Positions 30,345-41,062 of a stretch of DNA of 64,000 bases are shown one piece after another. The translations under genes and the position numbers were made by a program. The notes under the pieces are model-generated. The model did not search any database and was not told where the DNA came from. It worked only from the letters and a program-made list of their open reading frames with translations. Source of the DNA: Cordylochernes scorpioides (taxonomy: Eukaryota > Arthropoda > Arachnida > Pseudoscorpiones > Chernetidae); NCBI GenBank assembly GCA_030710605.1, contig CP092879.1, forward strand, positions 42,463,578 to 42,527,577, read 5' to 3'. Positions within the stretch are counted from its first letter, which is position 1, and every line of letters starts with the position of its first letter.

Positions 30345-31056
30345 TGTCAACACTGAGAAAACACTGACTCCTGTTTGGTAAGCGATCCAAAACTTTTTCA
30401 TTAATCTCTAACGAATCTGTGTTTTTTGGCGTTAAAATCACAGACTGGCTAAGGGCGGTAATATCACCATAGGAAGAACCAAATATTTCCTGCACCAGGT
30501 CAACCCCATGAAAGATACAGCTTTCTGGAAGAGAAATGAGGCCCTGTTGGTCTGTAGGTAGATCACCATCACCAACTTTAAGTAACCATTGAGAGAAGCT
30601 CTGTGCATCAATACCTGCTCGCATATTCTGAGTAAGGCGCAAGATCACAAACAATGGCCATAGCTTGCTTTGCTTAATGCAAGCAGCAACAATTTCAGCT
30701 CTTGAAGCTCGAGGTACCACAGGTAGCACTTGGCGAAAGTCACCTCCAAGAACAACAACCTTTCCGCCAAAAGCAAGGTCACAATGCATAATGTCCTTTA
30801 GGAGACGATCCACAATTTCAAGTGCTCTGTAGTGGGCCATAGGAGCCTCATCCCAAATAATTAAGGATGATCTACGAATAAGCTCAGCCTCAGAACTATT
30901 GGCCGAGATCGCAGCTACAGAATTCTCAAGCAAGGGAATCGGCAGCTTAAACCTGGAATGGACAGTCTGGCCACCTGACAAAAGGGTAGCCGCTATTCCA
31001 GTGGAGGCCAGCGGAATGACAATTTTTCCAACGGCTCTAACACAATGAATTAGGGT
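30345..31056 (-). pseudogene. Helitron helicase, N-terminal half, frameshifted
   Basis: Continuation of the Helitron protein after a frame break near 31055-31065. It reads through LSGGQTVHSRFKLPIP, the Walker B-type motif SLIIWDEAPM, motif III VLGGDFRQVLPVVPR and ILTPKN, as in PIF1-like helicases of Helitrons. Homology stops at about LSVD (near 30345). The later helicase motifs and the 3' end of the element are missing. A two-base gain in 'tttatataac' explains the frame change. The helicase would unwind DNA for rolling-circle transposition; this copy cannot make it. Confidence 0.82.
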
Positions 31057-33962
31057 GTTATATAAACATAAGTCTTGCCCGTACCACCAGGCCCATCAAT
31101 AAAAAAGCAACGTGGATTTACATTGAGGGAATCAACAATTGTGTCAACAATTGACTTTTGATCTGGTGTAAGGGACCTATACATTTCTGTCCCAATTTGC
31201 AGCTCTGCATTAACATCAAGGTGATCCTCTCCTGAATCAAGAAGTGGGGTTAGGGGTGAAGGAAGTCCATAATGGTGGCAACTGAGGCGATTTTCTCTCA
31301 GCTGGAATTCAAGCTCTCTGAGAGTCATCTGTTCAGCAGCTGCGTCAGATGTTGCACGAGAAAAGTCCTCACTAAGATACCCCTTGTATTTGGTCCACAG
31401 TGATACAGGGTCGGTAGGATTATTGTAGATGAGAATTGTCGCAAAGAGCTGCCGCAGTTGACAAGGCATTTGGAACAAAGCCGCCTCAGCTAAGCATGCA
31501 TCCCATTCAGAATCATCAGCCAATAATCCACGGCGCTGGGCAGCCTCTTTAAAAGTGGAGCAAACAATATCATCCACAGTTCGCAAATCTTCAAAACTCT
31601 GAGCACCTGCAACATGTAATAGTAGAAGCCGGAGGTGGTATATATAACGCTCAGAATCTTTAGGATTCACTGAACACATACGTCCAATGCACAAAGCCCC
31701 ACCCCGAACTCTAGCACTCCATTGATTCTGCCTGAAAACATAAGCGGAAGGTATGTCTCCATATAAAAGTGATCTTGCGGATACATTAACACAATTGAGC
31801 TGAAACCAGGCAGTCAGAGTTGTGCGTCTGCGTGAGGCATTTTCAAGAGCCTGTTCTTCACTACCTTCAACAAAATAGACAGATTGAAAATTAGGTAGAT
31901 GAACAGCTAAGCGGCATATGGTATGCGAGTGAGCATGCAAGCGATATTCAAACATTCGCCACATTGCCTCAGGAGCACTTACATACCGAGCGTCAAGAAA
32001 GTTTTTGATTTCATCATGTGCCCTGCTTTCCATATCTAATTCTCCAACAGACACTTCCACCTCAGCCCTGTCGTGTCCCTTATATACATACTTGAAAAGA
32101 TATTTGACACTTTTCACAGAGGCACAGACCTCCACATTAATGTGAGCATTGAACCTAACCAGCAGATAGGGGTTATAGGGAACAACCCAGCGGTTATCCA
32201 CCTCGTGAGTGCCCACAACTAATGTCTGGCCGTCATCTCGACGTCTGTAGCGAGGATAGCCATTATTGTTAGCCTCAGTCAGCTGCAGGAATGATTTAGG
32301 GAAGTCTTTAGTACACTTGCCATCAGACATGCATGGTGAGTGAAGATTGAAGTTTCCACAAGGACCATGGATCATATGTTTACGAACCATGTCATACAGC
32401 TGAACCTGCATAGTAGGGCTAGGAATTTCTGCACAAACCAACATGTCAATGGCATCCCTGTCTCTAGGCTTGTCTTCTTCTCTAAGCATAAACAGCATGT
32501 GGGCATGCGGTAAACCGCGTTTTTGGAACTCAACAACATGCACCCGAGCAATGACCACTCCCAATACATGCTGACTAACAATCTCGTGCAGTAATTGTTG
32601 TAACTTGAGATTGAAAACTCTAGCCACCAGATCCGGTCTATCAGAAGGATTCTGGTTAGGAAGAAGATTTTCAACAATGTCAGTCCAACGTGGGTTACAG
32701 GTAAATGTCACGAATAGGTCAGGTCTTCCAAACTTTCTAACAATGGCCATAGCATCCTGATAGTTTTGTTGCATGGCCCGGGAACTCCCAGGAAAGGAAG
32801 AAGGAAGAATAAAAATACGGCCTATTCGCACACCCCGAGAATGTTCCTGCTCATGGATATAATCCAGCAGACCTTGATATAACTCCACCCTAAGCAGGGA
32901 CTGATTTTGGCGAATATAGTTCAGGCGATTGCCCTCTGTTTTAACATAGGCATCAACAACATATTGCTGAAATAGTCTCCTGCCATAGTGAATGGGCGAA
33001 AAGCCAGGTCTGATGGCCAACCTATAACTATAGAACTGAAGCATGGTAACATGGTTTCTAGTGCTTGTGCGCATGTTTTCTTCATGTAAGATTCCTATTG
33101 CCCAACCAGGATCACCGGCAGGAAATAAAAGAGGGTATGTCATTGGGTCACAGTTAGGATTAAGTGGAGAAATACGCACTAAACCACAATCATGCGGAAA
33201 AACAGCAATATCTCTGTTAGAAGGTACATGGCCATCTTGATCAACAAAAATGGCCGCAACTTCACTTACACTTGGGGCATTATATCGGCGAAGATCTCTA
33301 CAATGATTTTGCCGGATGAGCATCTGAACCTGACACATTTGCCGGTTCTCAATGCGAGCCCGGTGTTCCTCAGCTAGTTCCACCTGGTGCATCTGCCTAT
33401 AAGCAGAAGTATACGGATTCACACGCCTAAGCACAGAATCCAAAAGAGTCAATATACCAGGATGGCATTCCAAAGGCCTAGATGCTGCAATGCGTGTATT
33501 ATTCGCAGCCTCAGAATCCAAAATATAAAGTTGGGCATAAGACGGGGCTCTGTTTCCATGAGGATGAAGGGGCCCAGTCAAATGATAGATCTGTCCATGG
33601 ATTCTATAACAAAAAGGCCCCTGTCCAGAAAAGACATCAACCTGCGCACCCATGGAGGCAAATGCCAAAGAGCTGTTGTAGCTCCGAATGTTGGTCTGGA
33701 AGTACTTAGCCTCCACACTGTTTGAAGTCATCAATTCCATCATTTCATATGGAAAGGAGGACAAAGTAGGAAGAATAACTTTCCCTTTGTGGCAGCAGGA
33801 GCTACCAACAGTTTCGCCAGGGAAATGAAGGGCTGAGCAGTAAGGGCAGACTATATCAAGGCCCCCAATAATATATTCAGTGGGAACAGGAGAAATAGGA
33901 TTAGGGGCGTTGTTCCCGTGGCGAGTCCTATAAGCGAGTCTTCCACGGCCTCTGCGAGGCAT
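31050..33962 (-). CDS. Helitron Rep/helicase, N-terminal 970 codons
   Basis: An uninterrupted 970-codon frame. It starts MPRRGRGRLAYRTRH with a zinc-finger-like region (CPYC...SSCCHKGKV). The Helitron_like_N region follows. The HUH nuclease motif GLPHAHMLFML is near residues 480-490. The Rep tyrosine motif VKYLFKYVYKG, with the two catalytic tyrosines four residues apart, is near 615-625. The Walker A motif GPGGTGKT is near 956. The frame is lost a few codons later. A complete Helitron protein is about 1,400-1,500 residues, so the helicase is missing from this ORF. The Rep domain nicks and joins DNA strands. The long open Rep part argues for a fairly young insertion. Confidence 0.93.
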   Translation of the reverse strand: MPRRGRGRLAYRTRHGNNAPNPISPVPTEYIIGGLDIVCPYCSALHFPGETVGSSCCHKGKVILPTLSSFPYEMMELMTSNSVEAKYFQTNIRSYNSSLAFASMGAQVDVFSGQGPFCYRIHGQIYHLTGPLHPHGNRAPSYAQLYILDSEAANNTRIAASRPLECHPGILTLLDSVLRRVNPYTSAYRQMHQVELAEEHRARIENRQMCQVQMLIRQNHCRDLRRYNAPSVSEVAAIFVDQDGHVPSNRDIAVFPHDCGLVRISPLNPNCDPMTYPLLFPAGDPGWAIGILHEENMRTSTRNHVTMLQFYSYRLAIRPGFSPIHYGRRLFQQYVVDAYVKTEGNRLNYIRQNQSLLRVELYQGLLDYIHEQEHSRGVRIGRIFILPSSFPGSSRAMQQNYQDAMAIVRKFGRPDLFVTFTCNPRWTDIVENLLPNQNPSDRPDLVARVFNLKLQQLLHEIVSQHVLGVVIARVHVVEFQKRGLPHAHMLFMLREEDKPRDRDAIDMLVCAEIPSPTMQVQLYDMVRKHMIHGPCGNFNLHSPCMSDGKCTKDFPKSFLQLTEANNNGYPRYRRRDDGQTLVVGTHEVDNRWVVPYNPYLLVRFNAHINVEVCASVKSVKYLFKYVYKGHDRAEVEVSVGELDMESRAHDEIKNFLDARYVSAPEAMWRMFEYRLHAHSHTICRLAVHLPNFQSVYFVEGSEEQALENASRRRTTLTAWFQLNCVNVSARSLLYGDIPSAYVFRQNQWSARVRGGALCIGRMCSVNPKDSERYIYHLRLLLLHVAGAQSFEDLRTVDDIVCSTFKEAAQRRGLLADDSEWDACLAEAALFQMPCQLRQLFATILIYNNPTDPVSLWTKYKGYLSEDFSRATSDAAAEQMTLRELEFQLRENRLSCHHYGLPSPLTPLLDSGEDHLDVNAELQIGTEMYRSLTPDQKSIVDTIVDSLNVNPRCFFIDGPGGTGKTYVYITP

Positions 33963-34734
33963 GATACAGAAGCCGCTGAAAAAAAAAAGCTAAACTAAAA
34001 ACCAAGTTGAGCAAATACATGTTAAAATAAATTTAATGTAAAAGATCTCAATATAAACAACATATTAAATTGCACAGTGCAAAAATGTAGAAAATTGTAT
34101 GTATCATATAACATTTTATCATATAACAAATTAAGTAATCAACAATTGATTATACAAATAAATAATTAGCCTCTTATTGAGAAAAATAAAGATGCCAAAG
34201 ACATTATGAAAGATACTGCAAAAAAAGAATTATGAAAGATACGGCAAAAAAGAAAACCAGACACAAAAAATTGAGCAAAATGTAAAATTAAAAACTATAA
34301 CAAAGAACCCGCAAATTAATTTAATCAGAAATACAAAAAAGACGCTGAAAAAAAAAGGTAAAATAAGAACCAAGCAGAGGAAAACTATAAAACTGAAAGC
34401 CAGGACAGGCATAAAAAGAAAATCCCAAGTAAGTGAGGAAACAATTGATGAAAAAAAAAATGTGCAAATAATATGTATATAAAAAAGCAAAGCGCAATTC
34501 TAAACCCAAATATTTTTTTTATGAGAAGAACATCAACATATTGAATGATTATGGCAGTCCATAGCTTCCCTGACAAAAATTCACCAAAAAAGTTAAATAT
34601 TCCAAAATAAGTAAGGCACTTTTGCAGCCCCCCTGACAAAAATTCACAAAAAGAGTTAAGTATCCAAAAAAATATTTTGGTATATATATTGCTAAATGTG
34701 TAACAAACATGTATATGAAAAAGCAAAGCTTAAT
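33963..34734. other. AT-rich sequence upstream of the Helitron ORF
   Basis: Low-complexity, A-rich on the + strand, with short repeated phrases such as 'tatgaaagatac.gcaaaaaa' and 'ccctgacaaaaattcac', each twice. The minus-strand ORFs here are poly-T translations. It may include the 5' part of the Helitron. Confidence 0.45.
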
Positions 34735-35065
34735 TCTAAGTTTTAATATTTTTTTCAATATACAGAAGAAATAAGACACAAAAATGGAGCTAAATTCAAA
34801 TGAAAAACTATAACAAACAGTTATAAAAGATAATTATTATAGAATAAAGTAATAATAATTCAATCTACAAATAGAAAAATGTATATATTTAAATGAAAAA
34901 CTAAGTTTCAATATTTTTTTTAATATACAGAAGAAATAAGACAAAAATGGAGCTAAATTCAAATGAAAAACTATAACAAACAGTTATAAAAGATAATTAT
35001 TATAGAATAAAGTAATAATTCAATCTACAAATCGAAAAATGTATATATTTAAATGAAAAACTATA
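34735..35065 (+). repeat. ~165-bp tandem duplication
   Basis: 34742-34900 and 34905-35065 repeat 'aatatacagaagaaataaga', 'atggagctaaattcaaatga', 'acagttataaaagataatta' and 'cgaaaaatgtatatatttaa' (34874: 'agaaaaatgtat') in order. High identity, recent. Confidence 0.85.
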
Positions 35066-36334
35066 ACAAAGTACTTACATAATCAAATTAATCAGATATA
35101 TATATTATTTCAAAACACTTTCTACGGAATTTCAAAACAAATGATTGATGATGATAAATGCAAAAAATCTACGATTGTAAAATAGATTAAATTAAAAAAT
35201 AAAAATAACTGTTAACATTAGGAAAATAAAAACAGGCCTATGACACGAAGAAAAAAATAACGAAAATTTTGGTATATAGATTGTTATGTGTAGTTCAGAA
35301 TCTTCGGAGGAGATAGCTCAGGACTTTACAATGGAAAACTCTGTTACGGTATTATCTATATAGATTATTTGTTCATTTTTTTCCCATCATATCATTTGAA
35401 TCAAATTTTGAAATGTATTTATTCACAAAGTTTTTAATTCAATAAAAAATATATATTCCTTTTATATTTAAGCCAAATTCCCTATGTAGAATTTGCTTGT
35501 GTTGAGCAAATCATGAGAGAAAAAAATGGTTTAAAAATAAGAAAGAAGGAACATTTTAAGCAATTCTAAAATTTAGCAGCTTTATGAAATTATATTTGCA
35601 CTTATGGAAAAAAAGAGTTTGTTTTCCATATTAACTTAGATAAGAGAGTATTGAAGGAGTAAACATCCTATTCTGGAAAGAGAAGAAGGATTCCCATTCC
35701 TTTATGAAATTTCAACATATTAACATTTAGAGTGAGATATATTTCGGATACAATAGACATTTTTCAAAATGCACATATCGTTTTTTCAGACCATATCACA
35801 TTAGTATGGTTCTAACGAAAAAGGTTATTCGATTCGCAATGCAAGGCTTTGCCGGTAGATGGAAATCAGTAAGTACTCTAGCTAAAGTGAACATTAGCCT
35901 ATTCAAAGAACGAATCTAGAATTACTTTCATTTCTGATCCGTATTCAAGTTTCCCATAAGTTATATAAATATAGAGAATTAATCCGTCGCAGATGCGTTA
36001 GAAAAATTTCAAGAATAATTAAATCTAAAATTCTGTCGACATATTGTACTATACTCGCGCCACAAAAATTTATATAATTGAATAAAGGGATAAGGATTCA
36101 ATTTTCTTTATAAGCTAAAAGAATCATTAAGCCTAATATCTAAATAATTTATCAATACAAGCTTTTAAATTAAATTTTATTTTTAGAAATACAGATAGAA
36201 AGACAAATAAAACTGATATAAAAATATATTGCCAAAATTAAGAATATAAATTTCAAAAATCTCGAACCAGCAATCATATATTTAATATAGAACTTCGATG
36301 ATTAATACCACTAAGCTAAGGAAACACTGCACGC
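35066..36334. other. non-coding intron, no recognised feature
   Basis: AT-rich sequence with no gene or repeat I can name. Confidence 0.4.
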
Positions 36335-36418
36335 TGATTGGCTGATTAAGATCACGTGACGGTGGACAGCCAATCAGAGCAAACACGTCATAGTCACGTG
36401 ACCTTAATAAGCCAATCC
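36335..36418. promoter_or_regulatory. 84-bp palindrome with CCAAT and CACGTG boxes
   Basis: 'gattggctgattaagatcac' + 'gtgac' is mirrored by 'gtcacgtgaccttaataagc' + 'caatc'. The two arms each carry an inverted CCAAT box and a TCACGTGA E-box, and the spacer adds a third CCAAT. A TATA-rich run follows at 36441. This could be an intronic enhancer or promoter, or a short foldback element. No transcript evidence. Confidence 0.45.
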
Positions 36419-37935
36419 AAGTTCAATTAAAACTGATACCATATATATACCCACAATAGACGTATAGTATAGCATTAGGTAATTAAAAAGGCATATTTCA
36501 TATTGATTTTTTTTTTCAATCCAATATATGTCTTTTTATCTAATAATTTAAGTATGGATTGTTCTATTTTTAAAATAGTATAGTATATATTATATATACG
36601 TTAAATTTATAAAGGTTTATATAATAGAAAGATTAATAAAATAATCCAGAGATCTATAATCAATTAACAACAAGAAAAATATACTTTTATAATTATAAAA
36701 AATATTTCACATATATATATAATAAATAGTTCCTATATAAATAATAAATTTGATAATTATCTATATAATAAAGAAGGTATACATAATCGATATTTATATA
36801 ATGTATTTCCTATATATGGAAAACTCTATGTGTTATTATATCGATAAAAAAGGTTAATATAATGTAATAATAGTTTATTAACCAGGGCATAAAAAGCAAT
36901 AAATAGGAAATCAATATTTTTCAATAGAAGTTTATAGGATCCTTTAATACCCTCATAACATCAAATTTCTCAATGTCGTGTGTTAACTATTGAAAATATT
37001 TTCAGATAATGGCATATTGTTAAAAAAATCTGAATCCTCAGTTTTATTTTTTAATAGAAAATTAATAGTTCACATAAAAAAAGCAAGCTGTTATCAATGC
37101 ACTTATCAAATTATAATTTTAGCGTAAAACTTCCCTCTCTTTCCCAATTTCAAATTTATCAGGTCGATGATCCAAAAAAAAATCATTTTCTGCTTAAAGA
37201 GACTTAAAATAGAGATTCGTGTTGTCTTTTTCAGTAATAAAATTTACATTTAAAATTTTATGGATTAGAAAAAAAAAGTGAAAAATGGATGATTAAGTTT
37301 CGCATCTGGTGCAAACCAAGTCAAAAAGTTGGAAAGGAGAGACCAAATTTAATTAAAAGCAATCAATGACAAACTGAAAAATAATGACATTAAAAACACT
37401 GTCCGGTCTTTTTGAGTAAAGAATTTTTCTCGATTTTTACCTGATTCAATACTCCTTTTTTTCTCTCTCCTTTTGTATTCTTCCAACTAAACTTTAGGAA
37501 ATACTTCTTTCTTAACTTGTTCGCTTGCAATCTTTTTTTATATAGAGGTTAAAAAAAATTACCAAGAAACCCTTCTAATACCTATTCTCTGTGTAATATA
37601 AGAGATTAATTTAATTTGTTAAGTGGTATTATATTCGCGTTTACAATTAAAAATGTATATGGTAGGTATATAATTGAATTTTATATCATTATTATTATAA
37701 AATAGTATAGAAAACTTATATGTAAGATTCAATTTAATAATGAAAATCTAATTTATAGATTTAAAAAGGTTATGTAATAATGTCAATTTAATTAATTGAT
37801 GAGATTAATTCAATTTGATATTTGCGCATACAAGCGTTTTTTAGAAGCAATCTGAATTATATATATGAGATATTTAATAATATGAGACACACAGAAAAAT
37901 TGATTGGAGATTTGATTAATATGAAAATATTTTAC
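36419..37935. other. non-coding intron, no recognised feature
   Basis: Very AT-rich. No gene, tRNA or named repeat seen. Confidence 0.4.
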
Positions 37936-38490
37936 CTTTTTTTACTTATCCCATTGTACATGTGGTACACGCCATTATATTCATAGTGTGTAGTAAAGCA
38001 AGAAAATGATTATTCTTTGAGTGTGAAAGCTTGTAAAAAAATAGGAACTTACCCTTTACAATTGATTTTTTTTATCGTGGTTTTGCATAAGTTGAATCTG
38101 TTTAGAACGATGTATGTAAATTAGATAAATCTTTTGCTGCTTCAAATACGAGGTATGTTACTCGTTTTTTCTCTCTCTATATCTAAAAATGTTTGAATTT
38201 TAATAAATTAATTTTATAAATCTGAGAGTTGTCTTCAAAAACGATCCAGCATATAATTAGCGACTGTATTTACTGAAATTTCGCTACATGTCTATACATG
38301 TAGAAATCAGTTCGAATTTTCCACTTACAAGTAGGACAGAGCACCGTTTGGTTACTTACACGCACTGGTTTGGGCTTTTGTGCAAGAATCGAGGGCCCTT
38401 GATTTTATTTTATTTTTTCAGAAAGAAGTGCGCAAAGCGGGATTCCATCCCGAGTCATGGCTGCCGAAACCTCCCTATTTACATCACTTT
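37936..38490 (-). mobile_element. diverged SINE split by repeat H
   Basis: 37936-38000 carries the SINE tail ('tgtacatgtggtacacgcca'). 38243-38490 carries the body ('tttggttacttac', 'gcaagaatcgagggccc') and a tRNA-like head related to 29224-29297 ('gcgggattccatcccgagtc' + 'atggctgcc'). Between them, 37995-38245 is the reverse complement of 16238-16490. Repeat H therefore inserted into this older SINE. Confidence 0.65.
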
Positions 38491-38491
38491 G

Positions 38492-38645
38492 AAGAAGACA
38501 GAGGCAATTTTGTTCACACTTGGTTATCTCGTGTGTCTTCAATAAAGGTCACTGTAATATCTTTCAGAGTTATTGTTTGAATCCCGATATACATTCTGAA
38601 AGGTACAACTCTCTCTCTCTCTTCCTTAAGTTTTGTCCATTTATT
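38492..38645 (+). repeat. dispersed repeat J, copy 1
   Basis: Shared with 40374-40530 (+), 45584-45755 (-) and 48338-48525 (-): 'ttgttcacactt', 'tctcgtg.gtcttcaat', 'tttcagagttattgt.tgaat', 'cgatatacat' and 'aagttttgtccat'. About 160 bp, no ORF. Class unknown. Confidence 0.72.
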
Positions 38646-38654
38646 TATTTTTGA

Positions 38655-38830
38655 ATTTCCTGGATATAGATGGTTCAGATCATGAATAATTGGGGCAGCG
38701 ATTGATTTTTACTGTAAGTACACCAAATTTCTACACGAATTTATAAATTAATATTAGTTTATAACAACAGGGTACTAATGCTCCGTTTGTTACTTGCACT
38801 ACCTAGTGGGTTTGGGTATATAAGCATGAT
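38655..38830 (-). repeat. diverged SINE fragment
   Basis: Body motifs 'ttactgtaagtacacc', 'ttgttacttgcac' and 'tagtgggtttgg' match the SINE at 15819-16140, heavily mutated. Confidence 0.5.
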
Positions 38831-38901
38831 TGGGGTCATAAATAAATTTCTAATTATCAAATATAAAAATTCCCATGTCATGCGTTTCTTTCGACAAGTT
38901 G

Positions 38902-39138
38902 TTATTGTTGTCGTGTCCAATGAAGAACCTCAGATGTCCCTATGCATCTCTATCACAGCAATCGCAATGTCCACTATCTTGGATGTGTAAAGCTGCTGCT
39001 CTGGGTTATCGGTTTTGATATTCATTGGAAAATGGGTGCCGTTGCCATGTTAGTCACCTTGGACCAGAATTTGGTCATATATTCCAAAGGTTCAGGGGGG
39101 ACTGGTGTGGTCGGACTTCTCCCCCCCCGCCCCCCCTT
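38902..39138 (-). mobile_element. LINE family B, copy 3
   Basis: The target duplication TTTCGACAAGTTG / TTTCGAAAAGTTG lies at 38889-38901 and 39139-39151 (one mismatch). It includes the 3' end unit and 'aaaatgggtgccgttgccat' from the ORF. It ends about 200 bp before the second Slit exon. Confidence 0.8.
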
Positions 39139-39354
39139 TTTCGAAAAGTTGACAAAGTGAATATGACCATCTAGTCCAACACAATAGTTGCACCAAGCAA
39201 GCTGTTCGAAGTGAGCCGTGTAAAGACGCCAATATAACCGAAACTTCTCAAAGAGATAACCTTAATCCTGAGTATAGATTCTCAAAAAAAGGATATTGTC
39301 TACCTGCAACTTGTCTTAAGTAGTATAATACTAAAGTGGTATCTGTGTGTGCAG

Positions 39355-39426
39355 GTCGCTGTATGACAACAACATACAGACTCTGGCCAACGGTACCTTT
39401 GACTCCCTGCACAACATACAAACCCT
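39355..39426 (+). CDS. sli: Slit leucine-rich-repeat exon (72 bp, phase 2)
   Basis: The acceptor 'ctgtgtgtgcag' and donor 'gtaagtacc' bound exactly 72 bp. It reads one base, 23 codons and two bases: SLYDNNIQTLANGTF then DSLHNIQTL. In Slit proteins the sequence SLYDN.(I/L)Q....GTF directly follows the LLNAN repeat, so this is the next repeat after the exon at 25518. The CDC-type LRR capping exon (HLA.NPFICDC...) that should follow was not found downstream in the window. The intron after this exon is therefore also long, or the exon lies outside. Together the two exons encode 48 residues of the LRR domain that contacts Robo-type partners or other matrix proteins. Confidence 0.88.
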
Positions 39427-39857
39427 GTAAGTACCTATATAACATATAGCAATAACGGGCCATCTATATACAGTATATACAAACATTAAGGCACGAATGT
39501 TTCTTTTGAACATAAAACAAACTTCTACTATCCTTCCTGCGATGAAAAATTATACGTAATTGTGTTGTCCTAAAAGCTTATTTTTATAGTTTGATTGAAT
39601 ACTATTTCTGAGATTCCACCCTTCAGTGTAGCATATATAAGCAGAATCATCCAATTCAGTATTAGAACTCTGGTAGATTAAATTAGCGAAGCCTATGGGA
39701 GGTCTTTTTTTTATCGCAGTAAGGATAGTAGAAGTTTATTTTATGTTCAAATGATCCATCCGAGCCTAAATGTTTCGATTACCTATGTTACCTATGTACC
39801 TATACCACACATGAGACCCTTTATATACCAACAAAATATTGTGTCAGAATATTTTCT

Positions 39858-40110
39858 TGAATAATAGACACTTCGATCAGAAAAAGTTTTATTTTCACGA
39901 CGTTTAGACAAAAATATTTTATCCTCGTAAGGATTAAATAAAAATAAAGCATTTGGAATTTTTAACGCTTTGCCAAATGCTTTATTCTTATTTCTCCTAA
40001 CGAGGACAAAATAATTTTGTCTAAACGTTGAGAAAAATAAATATTTTCTGACCGAAGAGTCTATTATTCAAGAAATATCAATGCCGGCCAGGCAACCTCT
40101 ATCTTGTCAG
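39858..40110. mobile_element. palindromic copy of hammerhead-like repeat E
   Basis: Arms 39858-39960 and 39970-40072 mirror each other ('cttcgatcagaaaaagtttt', 'cacgacgtttagacaaaa', 'aataaagcatttgg' and complements). The hammerhead-like core is present in both arms but mutated (GAAAC is CTAAAC-type). The right flank 'ggccaggcaacctctatctt' is the family E end. Confidence 0.78.
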
Positions 40111-40373
40111 AATTGGGTTAGAAAATTAAGTCACAAAGAGGCATCTGTTTGCCCATTCACATTATAGATAACATTATCCGAAATCTCAAAAGATTTGCTG
40201 ATACTCCAAGACTTCTGCTTTCCATGCTACTGAACATCAAACATGGATTCCCCTCAATAAAATGTGGGTACTTACAGGCAGACAAATACACTATGGACAA
40301 AACTTAAGTAAGTGGAACGTCTTTTTTGTCACTGGCCGTCCGCGTTTTGTTTGTTTGTTGTTGTTGTTAAGGG

Positions 40374-40530
40374 AGAAAGAGGCAGTTTTGTTCACACTTT
40401 ATTATCTCGTGGGTCTTCAATATAAGCCACTATGTATCAAAAATCTTTCAGAGTTATTGTCTGAATCTCGATATACATGCTAATAGGTACAAATTCTTTA
40501 AATTTTGTCCATTAGTGTATGACTTACATA
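40374..40530 (+). repeat. dispersed repeat J, copy 2
   Basis: Colinear with 38492-38645. Confidence 0.7.
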
Positions 40531-41060
40531 TATTCAGACATTTTAATATACCTATACATGTATATGATAATTAAAATAATTTTATTGACATCTTGTCAAT
40601 ACATGCAAAGGAGCACAGTCTACCCTATTTGAAAAATATAATAATATATAAGCATACATAATACTATGTACAATGAATATGGCGCCTTTGCCACCGCTGC
40701 AGAGTTTGGTATACATGTATATGGATATCCTATTTTTTTTAAATATCTCTAACTATAAAATATATTTGTATATTCTGTTTATTAAGGATAAATTTTCGTG
40801 TTCATTCGTTTTTGAAAAGAAATTAAGTTATTTTCTTTAGCTATTCAGATACGGTTTGGACTATAGCATAACAATTTATAAGAAGGTATAGCCATGTTAG
40901 AGAATAGCTATCACTTCATCTGTTGAGGAACTTATAAAAAAGGTTAATAATAATGATACTCATATAATGATAATTATGATAATTATTATAGAGAGAGAGA
41001 GAGAGTAAAACTCTAAGTATTAGACGCGACCCGTCGTCGCGAAGAACCGAAGGGTATATA
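40531..41060. other. non-coding, (GA)n microsatellite
   Basis: A (GA)n run at 40992-41006 is the only supported feature before the mariner TIR. Confidence 0.4.
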
Positions 41061-41062
41061 TA

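Larger units (their letters stand above)
30345..33962 (-). mobile_element. Helitron remnant (Rep-helicase coding part)
   Basis: About 3.6 kb of the Helitron coding region on the minus strand. It is truncated in the helicase and lacks a recognisable 3' end (CTRR with hairpin). The 5' TC end was not identified. It lies inside the Slit intron, opposite to the gene. Confidence 0.85.
25590..39354 (+). other. Slit intron between two LRR exons (13,765 bp)
   Basis: Bounded by GTAAGT (25590) and a 'tgtgtgtgcag' acceptor (39354). It contains tandem repeats, MITEs, LINE and SINE fragments and a 3.7-kb Helitron remnant. No additional exon was recognised inside. Confidence 0.8.

Noticed and set aside
33963..34779. 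Several minus-strand ORFs rich in F, L, I and Y that look like membrane proteins
   Set aside because: They are read from poly-T/AT-rich low-complexity DNA, and three frames are open at once.
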